Assembly (NCBI GenBank): GCA_947482805.1
Contig: CANKLK010000008.1
Location: 1 to 30,106 of the forward strand
Source of the DNA: Flavobacteriaceae bacterium
GTDB taxonomy: Bacteria; Bacteroidota; Bacteroidia; Flavobacteriales; Flavobacteriaceae
Reading direction: 5' to 3'
DNA length: 30,106 nt
In this document: positions 8,306 to 15,489 of the stretch, piece after piece
How the letters are laid out: every line of letters begins with the position of its first letter
Position numbering within the stretch: the stretch's first letter is position 1
Position numbers and translations under genes: made by a program
Notes under the pieces: model-generated
What the model was told of the DNA's origin: nothing
Databases searched by the model: none
Seen by the model: only the letters and a program-made list of their open reading frames with translations

Positions 8306-8810
8306 ATATGAAGTACAGAAACTTTTTATACTTTTATATTTGCTTCCAATTTTAGGAAATTCTCAAGTTTTGTTTAACACTTTTCCTAATGAACTTGACG
8401 ACGTACAATAATTATTTTTATGATTAATTATTTTTTCAAACAAAATTTTCAACAATTTATATTTTAAGTTGTGCTTGAAATACTCTTTAAATGATTGCTT
8501 AAAAAGTTAATTTGGTTTCTCCGAGGCATTTTAAATTTTTGGTTAATTGGTAAATTAAAATGATTGGGATATTCTTATTGTCTATTTTACATAAAATGTT
8601 GAGAATCCCAAGAATTAATTGTTTTAAGTTATTGTAGATTTTATGTTAATATGTAACTTACAATAAAAATATTATAGTTTGGAATACTTTACTTTAAAAT
8701 AAATATTATTCATAAAAACCTACTAATTAATAAATTGTACTTATGAATTTTTCGATATTAATTGTAAGGAATTTTATTTAGCAAATTTTTTTATAAAATA
8801 TAAGATAAAT
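8306..8810. other. A+T-rich intergenic region, no intact gene
   Basis: These 505 bases hold no credible open frame. The left end carries a possible decayed secreted-protein start (8308-8411, listed separately). Two imperfect dyads are visible. TTGGGAT at 8564-8570 pairs with part of GAGAATCCCAA at 8601-8611, and ACATAAAAT at 8589-8597 is the exact inverse of 8638-8646. I see no Bacteroidota -33/-7 promoter (TTTG, then TAnnTTTG) that matches well, although a promoter for the following genes would be expected here. Confidence 0.6.
8308..8411 (+). pseudogene. Possible remnant of the 5' end of a secreted-protein gene
   Basis: ATG at 8308 opens MKYRNFLYFYI and then stops at 8353. Re-read with a -1 shift near 8340, the frame continues LLPILGNSQVLFNTFPNELDD to a stop at 8409-8411. 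Joined, this looks like a Bacteroidota signal peptide with a basic start, hydrophobic core and a cleavage-like GNSQ. Only about 34 codons remain. The pattern may be chance in A+T-rich DNA, hence the low confidence. Confidence 0.3.
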
Positions 8811-9818
8811 ATGAAAAAAGAAATTTTACCAATTTTGCAATGCCCTAAGACGAGAGGGCAATTAGAATTAAAAATCATTAAAGAGTCTGAGGATGAAATT
8901 ATAGATGGCATTCTAAAATGTGGCATTAATGAATATCCTATTGAAAATGGAGTAATGAATTTTTTAGATACTAATGATAATTACATACAACAGGAGATGA
9001 TGCATAATTATTCTAGTAGAAAAGAACTTGAAGATAAATTTGGTAAGGATGAGCTCGAGGATTTTTTAGTGAATGAAGCATTGGGTTTAACAGAATCTGA
9101 TTATTATGATACATATACAAGAAGTACCATGGATGAATTTTTAGGGAAGTTAAATTTGAAAAATTCTACTATTCTTGAAATTGGTGGAAGCTCTGGAAGA
9201 GATTTGATAAAATATTTTAGACATAATAATAATAATTGTGTTGAATTGGACATTAATCCTTTTTTGTTTGAATCTTCCCAGATTCTAATCAAACACAATA
9301 ATTTTTATTATGAAAGAGTAAGGCAAGATATGAACATACTTCCTTTTAAAGATGAATCTTTCGATTTTGTGTTTGGATCTGCTACCTTTCATCATGTTGA
9401 TGACCCATCAATAAGTTTTAAAGAAATCTACAGAATATTAAAACCTGGTGGTTTATTTTATATATTAAACGAACGAACATTGAGTGTATTGAAACCAGAA
9501 TTGAAACATGATATTACGCAAGAAATGGAATTTGCTCATGAGCATGCTTTTTTTTCAAAAGAATGGACAGAATATCTTGAAAAAGCTGGGTTTAGTGTGA
9601 AATGCATTCGTCCACAGTACTTTAATTATAGAAGAATTATAGAAAGAGTTTATGGAAAGAGTAAACCAAAAACAAAATTAGGAAGAATTAGATATTTATA
9701 TTACATATTATTTAGGAAACTAAATCTAAATAACAGCAATTCACTGCTTAAAATTCTACAACGTATAGAAGATTATTATTTTGGTAATGTACCTTATAAT
9801 GCTGTAGCAAAAAAATAG
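8811..9818 (+). CDS. Class I SAM-dependent methyltransferase with Trm112-like N-terminus
   Basis: The first 55 residues (ILPILQCPKTRGQLEL, then YPIENGVMNFL) match the small Trm112-like domain often fused to sugar methyltransferases. Only Cys11 and Cys37 remain of the usual metal-binding cysteines, so this domain is probably degenerate. The methyltransferase core follows, with SAM motif I ILEIGGSSGR (121-130), an acidic residue at the end of the next strand (ELD), FDFVFGSATFHHVDD and the RILKPGG motif. The length is 335 residues. It lies between the hydroxyacid dehydrogenase and neuA, so O- or N-methylation of the nonulosonic acid is a reasonable guess, but another repeat-unit sugar could be the target. 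It is 15 bases from neuA and follows a long gap, so it may begin a new transcript. Confidence 0.82.
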   Translation: MKKEILPILQCPKTRGQLELKIIKESEDEIIDGILKCGINEYPIENGVMNFLDTNDNYIQQEMMHNYSSRKELEDKFGKDELEDFLVNEALGLTESDYYDTYTRSTMDEFLGKLNLKNSTILEIGGSSGRDLIKYFRHNNNNCVELDINPFLFESSQILIKHNNFYYERVRQDMNILPFKDESFDFVFGSATFHHVDDPSISFKEIYRILKPGGLFYILNERTLSVLKPELKHDITQEMEFAHEHAFFSKEWTEYLEKAGFSVKCIRPQYFNYRRIIERVYGKSKPKTKLGRIRYLYYILFRKLNLNNSNSLLKILQRIEDYYFGNVPYNAVAKK

Positions 9819-9833
9819 TTTTAAATTTAGATA

Positions 9834-10550
9834 ATGAGAATATTAGCTATCATACCTGCTAGAGAAGGTTCAAAACGAGTGCCTCATAAAAATTTCAGGG
9901 CCTTTGCAAATACAACTTTACTAGATTTAGCCATTCAAGAAGCGCTGGCTTCTAAATTAATAGATAAAGTAGTAGTTAATTCTGATGCGCCACATGTAAA
10001 AGAAATAGCTATTAAATACGAGACAAATGGAATTGACTTTTTGGAGCGTCCAAAAGAATTAGCTAGAGATGAATCTCCTGCAATTGATTATATGTTACAA
10101 ACATTAGAATATTATGAGTCAATAAATATGTTTTTTGATTTGGTCGTAATTATTCAAGCAAGTTCTCCCTTAAGAGCTGGGTGTGATATTGATGCTACCA
10201 TAGAATTAATCATGAATAATGACAAAGCGGATTCGGCTGTAAGTGTTGTAAAGCTATCACATATGATTCATCCGCACAAGATGAAAACAATGGATGGAAA
10301 TACCTTGCAACCATGGCTGGTAGATGAAGGCCAAAAGACATCTGCACACGAGTTGCCAGATATCTATGTACGCAATTGTGCTGTATATGTATTTAAAACC
10401 GAAAATCTAAGAAAGGGGATTACTTATGGTCAATTGTCATTAGGTTATAAAATGCCACAAGAAACATCAGTAGATATAAATGATATGTTAGAATTTAAAT
10501 TTGCGGAATATTTATTTAAGGAAAAAAGAAACGAGATTAGCAGATGCTAA
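9834..10550 (+). CDS. neuA: Acylneuraminate (nonulosonate) cytidylyltransferase
   Basis: Activates the nonulosonic acid with CTP to the CMP-sugar used by the transferase. The nucleotide-binding motif IIPAREGSKRVPHKNFR (6-22) starts at the N-terminus. VVNSDAPHV and the RPKELARDESPAID block, then QASSPLR, are the standard CMP-NeuAc synthetase motifs. The length of 238 residues matches the short bacterial NeuA type without an esterase domain. It completes the NeuC-NeuB-NeuA route although it is separated from neuC by five modification genes. That order suggests the intervening genes act on the same sugar. The last seven bases overlap the wzx start. PseF/LegF-type specificity cannot be excluded. 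Confidence 0.92.
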   Translation: MRILAIIPAREGSKRVPHKNFRAFANTTLLDLAIQEALASKLIDKVVVNSDAPHVKEIAIKYETNGIDFLERPKELARDESPAIDYMLQTLEYYESINMFFDLVVIIQASSPLRAGCDIDATIELIMNNDKADSAVSVVKLSHMIHPHKMKTMDGNTLQPWLVDEGQKTSAHELPDIYVRNCAVYVFKTENLRKGITYGQLSLGYKMPQETSVDINDMLEFKFAEYLFKEKRNEISRC

Positions 10551-11974
10551 GAAATAAAATAAAAGACATTGCGAAAGATTCTTCCATCTTTGGACTTAGC
10601 AAGGTTTTAGGCCAAGCTGTTAGCTTTTTTTTAATTCCATTATATACTAATTATCTTACACCAGAAGATTATGGGATTTTGAGTATTTTAGGATTAGCAT
10701 CTGTTTCATTTGGTATTTTCATGACATTTGGTATTGACTCTGCTACCTATAGATATGTAGGCATGAGTAAAGACGAAGTAGTTCAAAAAAAATATGTAAC
10801 AAATGCCCAAATACTTACTATTATTTCAATATTATTTTTCCTGTTAATTTTAATTTTATTTGCAAATCCAATCAATACATTCACTTTAGATTCTACAAGT
10901 CCAATACTGTATTTATTTTTGTCAATTGGCAATGCAGTTTTTTCTAGTATTTCATCCATTCCGAGAGCGTTTCTCAGAATAAACAGAAAGGTTAAAATCA
11001 TTTCTATATCTAGTTTAATCAATGTTTTAGCTTCTGTAGGTTCTACCTTAATTTTTGTTGTTGTATTGAAATATGGTGTTGTTGGTGCATTACTTGGCAA
11101 TTTGGTTGGTACATTAATATCAACAATATATTTAGTATTATTTACCCATGTGCCAAAATTTTCAGATTATAATTGGAATCACTCTAAAGAACTTATTTAT
11201 TATTGTTTGCCCTCACTTCCACATCAAATATTTGCATTTGCAATTCCCTTATATTCTCAATGGTCAGTTAAGCAATTATTATCTCTCAACGATCTTGGTT
11301 TATATGCAGTTGGGATGAAATTTACATTACCACTAACTTTAGTTTTAGGAATGTTTATGCAATCTTATGCGCCATATAAATTTAAAATATTGAAAGAAGA
11401 TAAAGATCCTCAAAAAACATTCAGTAGAATAATGAATTTGTTTGTAATTGGTTTTGGAATGGCCGTTTTGCTTATTTCATTCTTTGGAGGAGATATTTTA
11501 AAATTGATGACTGCAAAATCATATCATCAGGCATCTAATTATGTGTTTTATATAGCCTTAATTCCATTTGCGCAGGGTTTGTATTTTATGTTTTCATCCG
11601 GTTTAGAATTTGCCAAAAGCCCAATCTATAGACCTTTTATAAGTGGTGCAGGATTGCTAACTGTTTTGTTATGTAATAATTGGTTGATATCACATTTGGG
11701 ATTGCCAGGTGCCGCCATATCTATTATTTTATCTTGGTTGGTAATGGCAATAGGAAATTTAGTGTACGCACAAAAATTATATCCTATCAAGTACAATTGG
11801 TTGATTATAATTAGTATTTTAATTTCTATTCCTGCTTTAGGCTATTTGGTTAATGATGTTTTAGAAACAACTATTGCCTTAAAAATGTTAATAGTTTTTG
11901 CATTAATTTTTATTCTTATGTTATTCTTTATAAATTCAAAGCAAACAAATTTTATATTAAAAAAATTAAAATAA
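10544..11974 (+). CDS. wzx: Wzx-like oligosaccharide flippase
   Basis: This is a 476-residue, very hydrophobic protein of the polysaccharide-transporter/MATE-like (MOP) superfamily that moves undecaprenyl-linked repeat units across the inner membrane. The N-terminus is typical: a short amphipathic helix, IFGLSKVLGQAVSFFLIPLYTNYLTPEDYGIL (in part), where PxDYG marks the first loop. Around twelve to fourteen membrane segments can be picked out along the sequence. YCLPSLPHQIFAFAIPLYSQW near residue 225 is the start of the second half. It overlaps neuA by seven bases, so it is translated with the nonulosonate genes. Wzx proteins tend to be matched to their repeat unit, so substrate cannot be read from homology alone. 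Confidence 0.9.
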   Translation: MLRNKIKDIAKDSSIFGLSKVLGQAVSFFLIPLYTNYLTPEDYGILSILGLASVSFGIFMTFGIDSATYRYVGMSKDEVVQKKYVTNAQILTIISILFFLLILILFANPINTFTLDSTSPILYLFLSIGNAVFSSISSIPRAFLRINRKVKIISISSLINVLASVGSTLIFVVVLKYGVVGALLGNLVGTLISTIYLVLFTHVPKFSDYNWNHSKELIYYCLPSLPHQIFAFAIPLYSQWSVKQLLSLNDLGLYAVGMKFTLPLTLVLGMFMQSYAPYKFKILKEDKDPQKTFSRIMNLFVIGFGMAVLLISFFGGDILKLMTAKSYHQASNYVFYIALIPFAQGLYFMFSSGLEFAKSPIYRPFISGAGLLTVLLCNNWLISHLGLPGAAISIILSWLVMAIGNLVYAQKLYPIKYNWLIIISILISIPALGYLVNDVLETTIALKMLIVFALIFILMLFFINSKQTNFILKKLK

Positions 11975-12013
11975 CTACTCAGAATTATAAATAAATTTAA
12001 TGACCATATCAAA

Positions 12014-12928
12014 ATGAGAATATCTGAATTAATCCTTTATAAGTTGGTGAAAAGTTGGAAATCACCAGTAGCAAAACATAAAACGGAATTGGGTGAAAAT
12101 CCTGATTCCGAAGAATTTCATTTAAATTACGCGATGGAAAAGCAGTTTTTAAAATGTAGTAGAATTGGATTTCCATATGATTTTTATCAAAAAAAAATAC
12201 TAGAGATTGGTTGTGGACAAGGTGGAATAGCAACATTTTTAATTGTAAATGGTGCTAAAGAAGTAATAGGTATTGATTTGAATACATTTCATTTAGATAT
12301 TGGCAGGAAATTTAAGAAAAAGATTGAAGAAGGGATGAATATTAAACAAGAAAATGGTTTTAATCTCGAATTCTTGGAAATGAATGCATATGATATGAAT
12401 TTTCAACCAAATAGTTTCGATTTAATTATAGCCGATAATGTCTTTGAGCATTTTATGGAGACGGCATTAGTTTTAGAGCAGTCATTTAAAATTTTAAAGC
12501 CAGGAGGGCAATTAGTGATACCCTCTTTTAATTCTATTTACAGTAAGTGGGGTACTCATTTAAAACATGGTCTAAAATTGCCATGGGCCAATATATTATT
12601 TTCTGAAAAAACTATTTGTAATGTATTGATTCGACTTGGTAAAGAAGATGTTTATGTGGCAAAAGCATATCCCGAGCTGAAAAATAATCCCCAAAAGCTA
12701 AAAGATATCAGAACATATGGTGATTTGAATTCAATGACACACAAACGCTTTTGTGATGAAGCTTTGGTTGCAGGGTTTATCATTAAACGATTTAAAATTA
12801 TACCTGTTTCAAAATCTTTAATTAAAGAAGTTTTGAACTTACTTTATAGATATAAATGGGTTCAGCGATCTATGTTTTCTAATATTTTTTCACTAGGCGC
12901 ACAGGCCATTTTAGTTAAGCCTATATAA
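12014..12928 (+). CDS. Class I SAM-dependent methyltransferase
   Basis: A 304-residue protein with a central methyltransferase domain. Motif I is ILEIGCGQGG (62-71), followed by VIGIDLN at the acidic strand end, FDLIIADNVFEHF as motif II and ILKPGGQLVIPSF as motif III. It lies between wzx and a glycosyltransferase, so it probably methylates a sugar of the repeat unit or caps the growing chain. It differs in architecture from the methyltransferase at 8811-9818, having no Trm112-like start. An upstream ATG at 12000 runs straight into a stop, which supports the ATG at 12014. Its own stop is followed by only two codons before the next gene, in the same frame. Confidence 0.83.
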   Translation: MRISELILYKLVKSWKSPVAKHKTELGENPDSEEFHLNYAMEKQFLKCSRIGFPYDFYQKKILEIGCGQGGIATFLIVNGAKEVIGIDLNTFHLDIGRKFKKKIEEGMNIKQENGFNLEFLEMNAYDMNFQPNSFDLIIADNVFEHFMETALVLEQSFKILKPGGQLVIPSFNSIYSKWGTHLKHGLKLPWANILFSEKTICNVLIRLGKEDVYVAKAYPELKNNPQKLKDIRTYGDLNSMTHKRFCDEALVAGFIIKRFKIIPVSKSLIKEVLNLLYRYKWVQRSMFSNIFSLGAQAILVKPI

Positions 12929-12934
12929 TTTAAA

Positions 12935-14140
12935 TTGAAACATATTTTATTTATACATCATACTACTGCTTTGGGCGGTGCAACAAATAGTATGTTGTTT
13001 ACGATTCAAAATTTACCTAAAGATCAATTTCAATCAAAAGTATTATTTTTAGATAAAGAGGGGCCAGCCTCTGATTTATTCAAAAACAATAATATAGAAA
13101 TAGATCATTTGTTTGGAATTACTCACTTTCAGCATGCTGAAAATGGTAAAATTAAATGGATTGGTCGAATACCTTTAAAGCCTATTTTCCAGTTTGTAAA
13201 AATGCTAAAAAGTGTAGGATCAATAGCTGAATATTTGTTAAATCAAAAAGTAGATATAATTCACATAAATACTTCTGTTATGTTAGCTGTAGGATTAGCA
13301 TGTAAAAAAATTAAACAAAATGTTGTATGGCATGTGAGAGAACCTATTTCAAAGGGAGTTTTTGGTATAAGAAGACACATTGTTACAAGAATCATATCGA
13401 ATTGTGCAAATCAAATAATTGCAATCTCAAAACAGGATTTGAAGGCTTTAGGTAATCCTAAGAAAGGTAATATAGTTTACAATTTCCTGAATTTTGAAAA
13501 ATTCAATTCAGAATCTGTCCAAGATAAACTTCACCAAGAATTGAATCTTTCTAATGACACTAAAATAATTTTAATGTTAGGTGGTGTTGTTCATAGTAAA
13601 GGCGCTGATGTATTAATAGAATCTATACCTCAAATTATAACTCATAATTCAAATATTCACTTTGTAATTGTCGGGTATCCTCCTAATCAGCCAAATAAAA
13701 AAAACCAAAGGTTCAATTGGAATAAAAGTATGTCAAATAAATGCATAAATCTTATTTCAAAGTACAAATTAGAAAAATATATTACTTTTATAGGTTTAAG
13801 AAATGACATTCCTGAATTGTTAGCATCATCAAATATATTGGTTTGGCCAGCAACAGTTCCTCACTTTTCTAGACCAATTATTGAAGCACAAGCCATGGGT
13901 GTTCCTACAGTTGCTACAAATTTTGAGGTAACCAAAGAGGTAATTATTGAAAGAGAAACAGGATTAACATTTGAGAATGGAAATTCAAATGACTTAGCCA
14001 ATAAAATAAACCTATTGTTAGATGACCAAGCATTGTATAACAAAATAAGTGAGCAGGCATACTTAGAAGCAAAAAACAGGTATGATGCTGATAAAAATAT
14101 AAAAAAAGTCATGGCAATTTACCAATCATTGGTTAATTGA
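12935..14140 (+). CDS. Family 4-like glycosyltransferase (GT-B fold)
   Basis: Adds a sugar to the lipid-linked repeat unit at the cytoplasmic membrane face. The N-terminal strand HILFIHHTTALGGATNSM has the Gly-Gly acceptor loop typical of GT4 proteins. The C-terminal domain holds IILMLGGVVHSKGADVLIES (about 208-227) and then SRPIIEAQAMGVPTVATNF, the nucleotide-sugar-binding region. The start must be the TTG at 12935: the frame is closed by the previous stop nine bases upstream, and the next in-frame ATG (residue 20) would remove the essential first strand. There is no Shine-Dalgarno sequence. The donor sugar is not predictable. Confidence 0.86.
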   Translation: MKHILFIHHTTALGGATNSMLFTIQNLPKDQFQSKVLFLDKEGPASDLFKNNNIEIDHLFGITHFQHAENGKIKWIGRIPLKPIFQFVKMLKSVGSIAEYLLNQKVDIIHINTSVMLAVGLACKKIKQNVVWHVREPISKGVFGIRRHIVTRIISNCANQIIAISKQDLKALGNPKKGNIVYNFLNFEKFNSESVQDKLHQELNLSNDTKIILMLGGVVHSKGADVLIESIPQIITHNSNIHFVIVGYPPNQPNKKNQRFNWNKSMSNKCINLISKYKLEKYITFIGLRNDIPELLASSNILVWPATVPHFSRPIIEAQAMGVPTVATNFEVTKEVIIERETGLTFENGNSNDLANKINLLLDDQALYNKISEQAYLEAKNRYDADKNIKKVMAIYQSLVN

Positions 14141-14193
14141 ATTTAAGTTCAATAAATATCAATTCTAAATAGTTTTAAAAAAGAAAGAACAGC

Positions 14194-15489
14194 TTGTCGA
14201 TTGAAGATAAATATAACTTATTTAAACAGTACCAAGAAAACTCGGTTTTAAATAAAAAATTGCTTCAAATTGGCATATCTGATTTTATTATTCAAATTGA
14301 TAAGTTAAATGAAAAAGACGCGGGTTCGTTCAATTTAAAATCGAATTTAAAAAGTTTAACACAGTGTATCAATACATTTTTTCTATTTATCTTTCAGAAA
14401 AAAAAAACATTCTTATTTTTTCCGTTAGATGAAACACATTTAAAACAAATGTTGTCCGTGGCAACAGCCATTAAAAAAACTGATGAGCACAGCATTTTAT
14501 TTGTTTCAACAAAAAGTAGGTTAAGGAAAGAAATAGTTGAAAATGGTTTTAAATTTATTGAACTTCCAGTATTTACATTATCCAATTTTTTTTCAAATAA
14601 CAAGGAAAAACGAATTTATAATCGAGCAAATTATTTCAACCAATTAAGTAAAGTAATTCATTCGTTTATTTTGCCAAAGGCAGTCATTTTAGGAAATGAT
14701 TTAATATTGGAAAATAGGGCTTTAACAATAACCTCAACAGAAAAAAATGTGCAAACATTTTGTATCCAACACGGAAGTATGAATAGTTTAAATCCATTGT
14801 ACAGAGAAATATTAGTTGGAAACTATTTTGTATATGGACAACGAACAAAAAATCATTTGGAAACATTAAATTTATCAAATACAAAATTTCTTGTTTCTGG
14901 TGCTCCATACCTCGAAAACTTGGAGTTCAATAAAAATTTATCAAAGATGTTTTATCAAAAAGTATTGATACTACTTTCTGGCCCAGGGCATTCTTACACA
15001 TTAAATCATCACAAAGAAATTTTAACATCATTAATACGCTTGTCTGAACTAAACACAGAAATAAATTTTGTTTTAAAGCCGCATCCAAAAGATGGTTTTT
15101 CAAAAAATATTGTAGAAAACAGTCGTATAAAGTTCTTATCAAACGAAGAGCTAAAAGCCGCAAATAAAAATACCTTGGAACTAATTACAGAATTTGATTT
15201 GATAATTTCAGGCGCTTCAACAAGTGTTATAGAGGCAATTGCTCTTGGTAAAAAAGTAATAACCATAGATTACGAAAAGGCTTATTCAGAAGCAGATTTT
15301 ATACAAGATGGACTTACAAATCATTGCACAAGCGAAAATCAATTACAGAATTACTTTGAAAATTTGCAATCGAACTTAAACAGTACGAAAGAAAATGCAA
15401 ATGATATAAACGAATATTTTCAGCAAAATAAAGTGGGTTTAAAACCTTCTGAAATAATAGCAAAGGAGATTTTATCATGTGTGGAATAG
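14194..15489 (+). CDS. GT-B-like capsule/CDP-glycerophosphotransferase-type transferase, candidate nonulosonate transferase
   Basis: This is a 431-residue protein whose second half resembles the group that includes capsule synthesis (KpsC-like) transferases, CDP-glycerol phosphotransferases and bacterial sialyltransferases. Visible motifs are FCIQHGSMNS, LLSGPGHSYT, LKPHPKD (an HP motif) and SGASTSVIEAIALGKKVI (a Ser-Thr motif near the nucleotide site). HP and S-S/T motifs are hallmarks of bacterial sialyltransferase families GT38, GT52 and GT80, but I do not see a convincing D/E-D/E-G motif. A nonulosonate transferase is needed in this locus, and this is the best candidate. The start is TTG at 14194, after an A/G-rich stretch, and no ATG lies near the N-terminus. 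The end overlaps asnB by 13 bases. The family assignment is uncertain. Confidence 0.6.
   Translation: MSIEDKYNLFKQYQENSVLNKKLLQIGISDFIIQIDKLNEKDAGSFNLKSNLKSLTQCINTFFLFIFQKKKTFLFFPLDETHLKQMLSVATAIKKTDEHSILFVSTKSRLRKEIVENGFKFIELPVFTLSNFFSNNKEKRIYNRANYFNQLSKVIHSFILPKAVILGNDLILENRALTITSTEKNVQTFCIQHGSMNSLNPLYREILVGNYFVYGQRTKNHLETLNLSNTKFLVSGAPYLENLEFNKNLSKMFYQKVLILLSGPGHSYTLNHHKEILTSLIRLSELNTEINFVLKPHPKDGFSKNIVENSRIKFLSNEELKAANKNTLELITEFDLIISGASTSVIEAIALGKKVITIDYEKAYSEADFIQDGLTNHCTSENQLQNYFENLQSNLNSTKENANDINEYFQQNKVGLKPSEIIAKEILSCVE

Noticed and set aside
2549..10550. Legionaminic or pseudaminic acid pathway
   Set aside because: No PseB/LegB dehydratase, PseC/LegC aminotransferase or PseH/LegH acetyltransferase is visible in the window; capE belongs to the L-FucNAc set.
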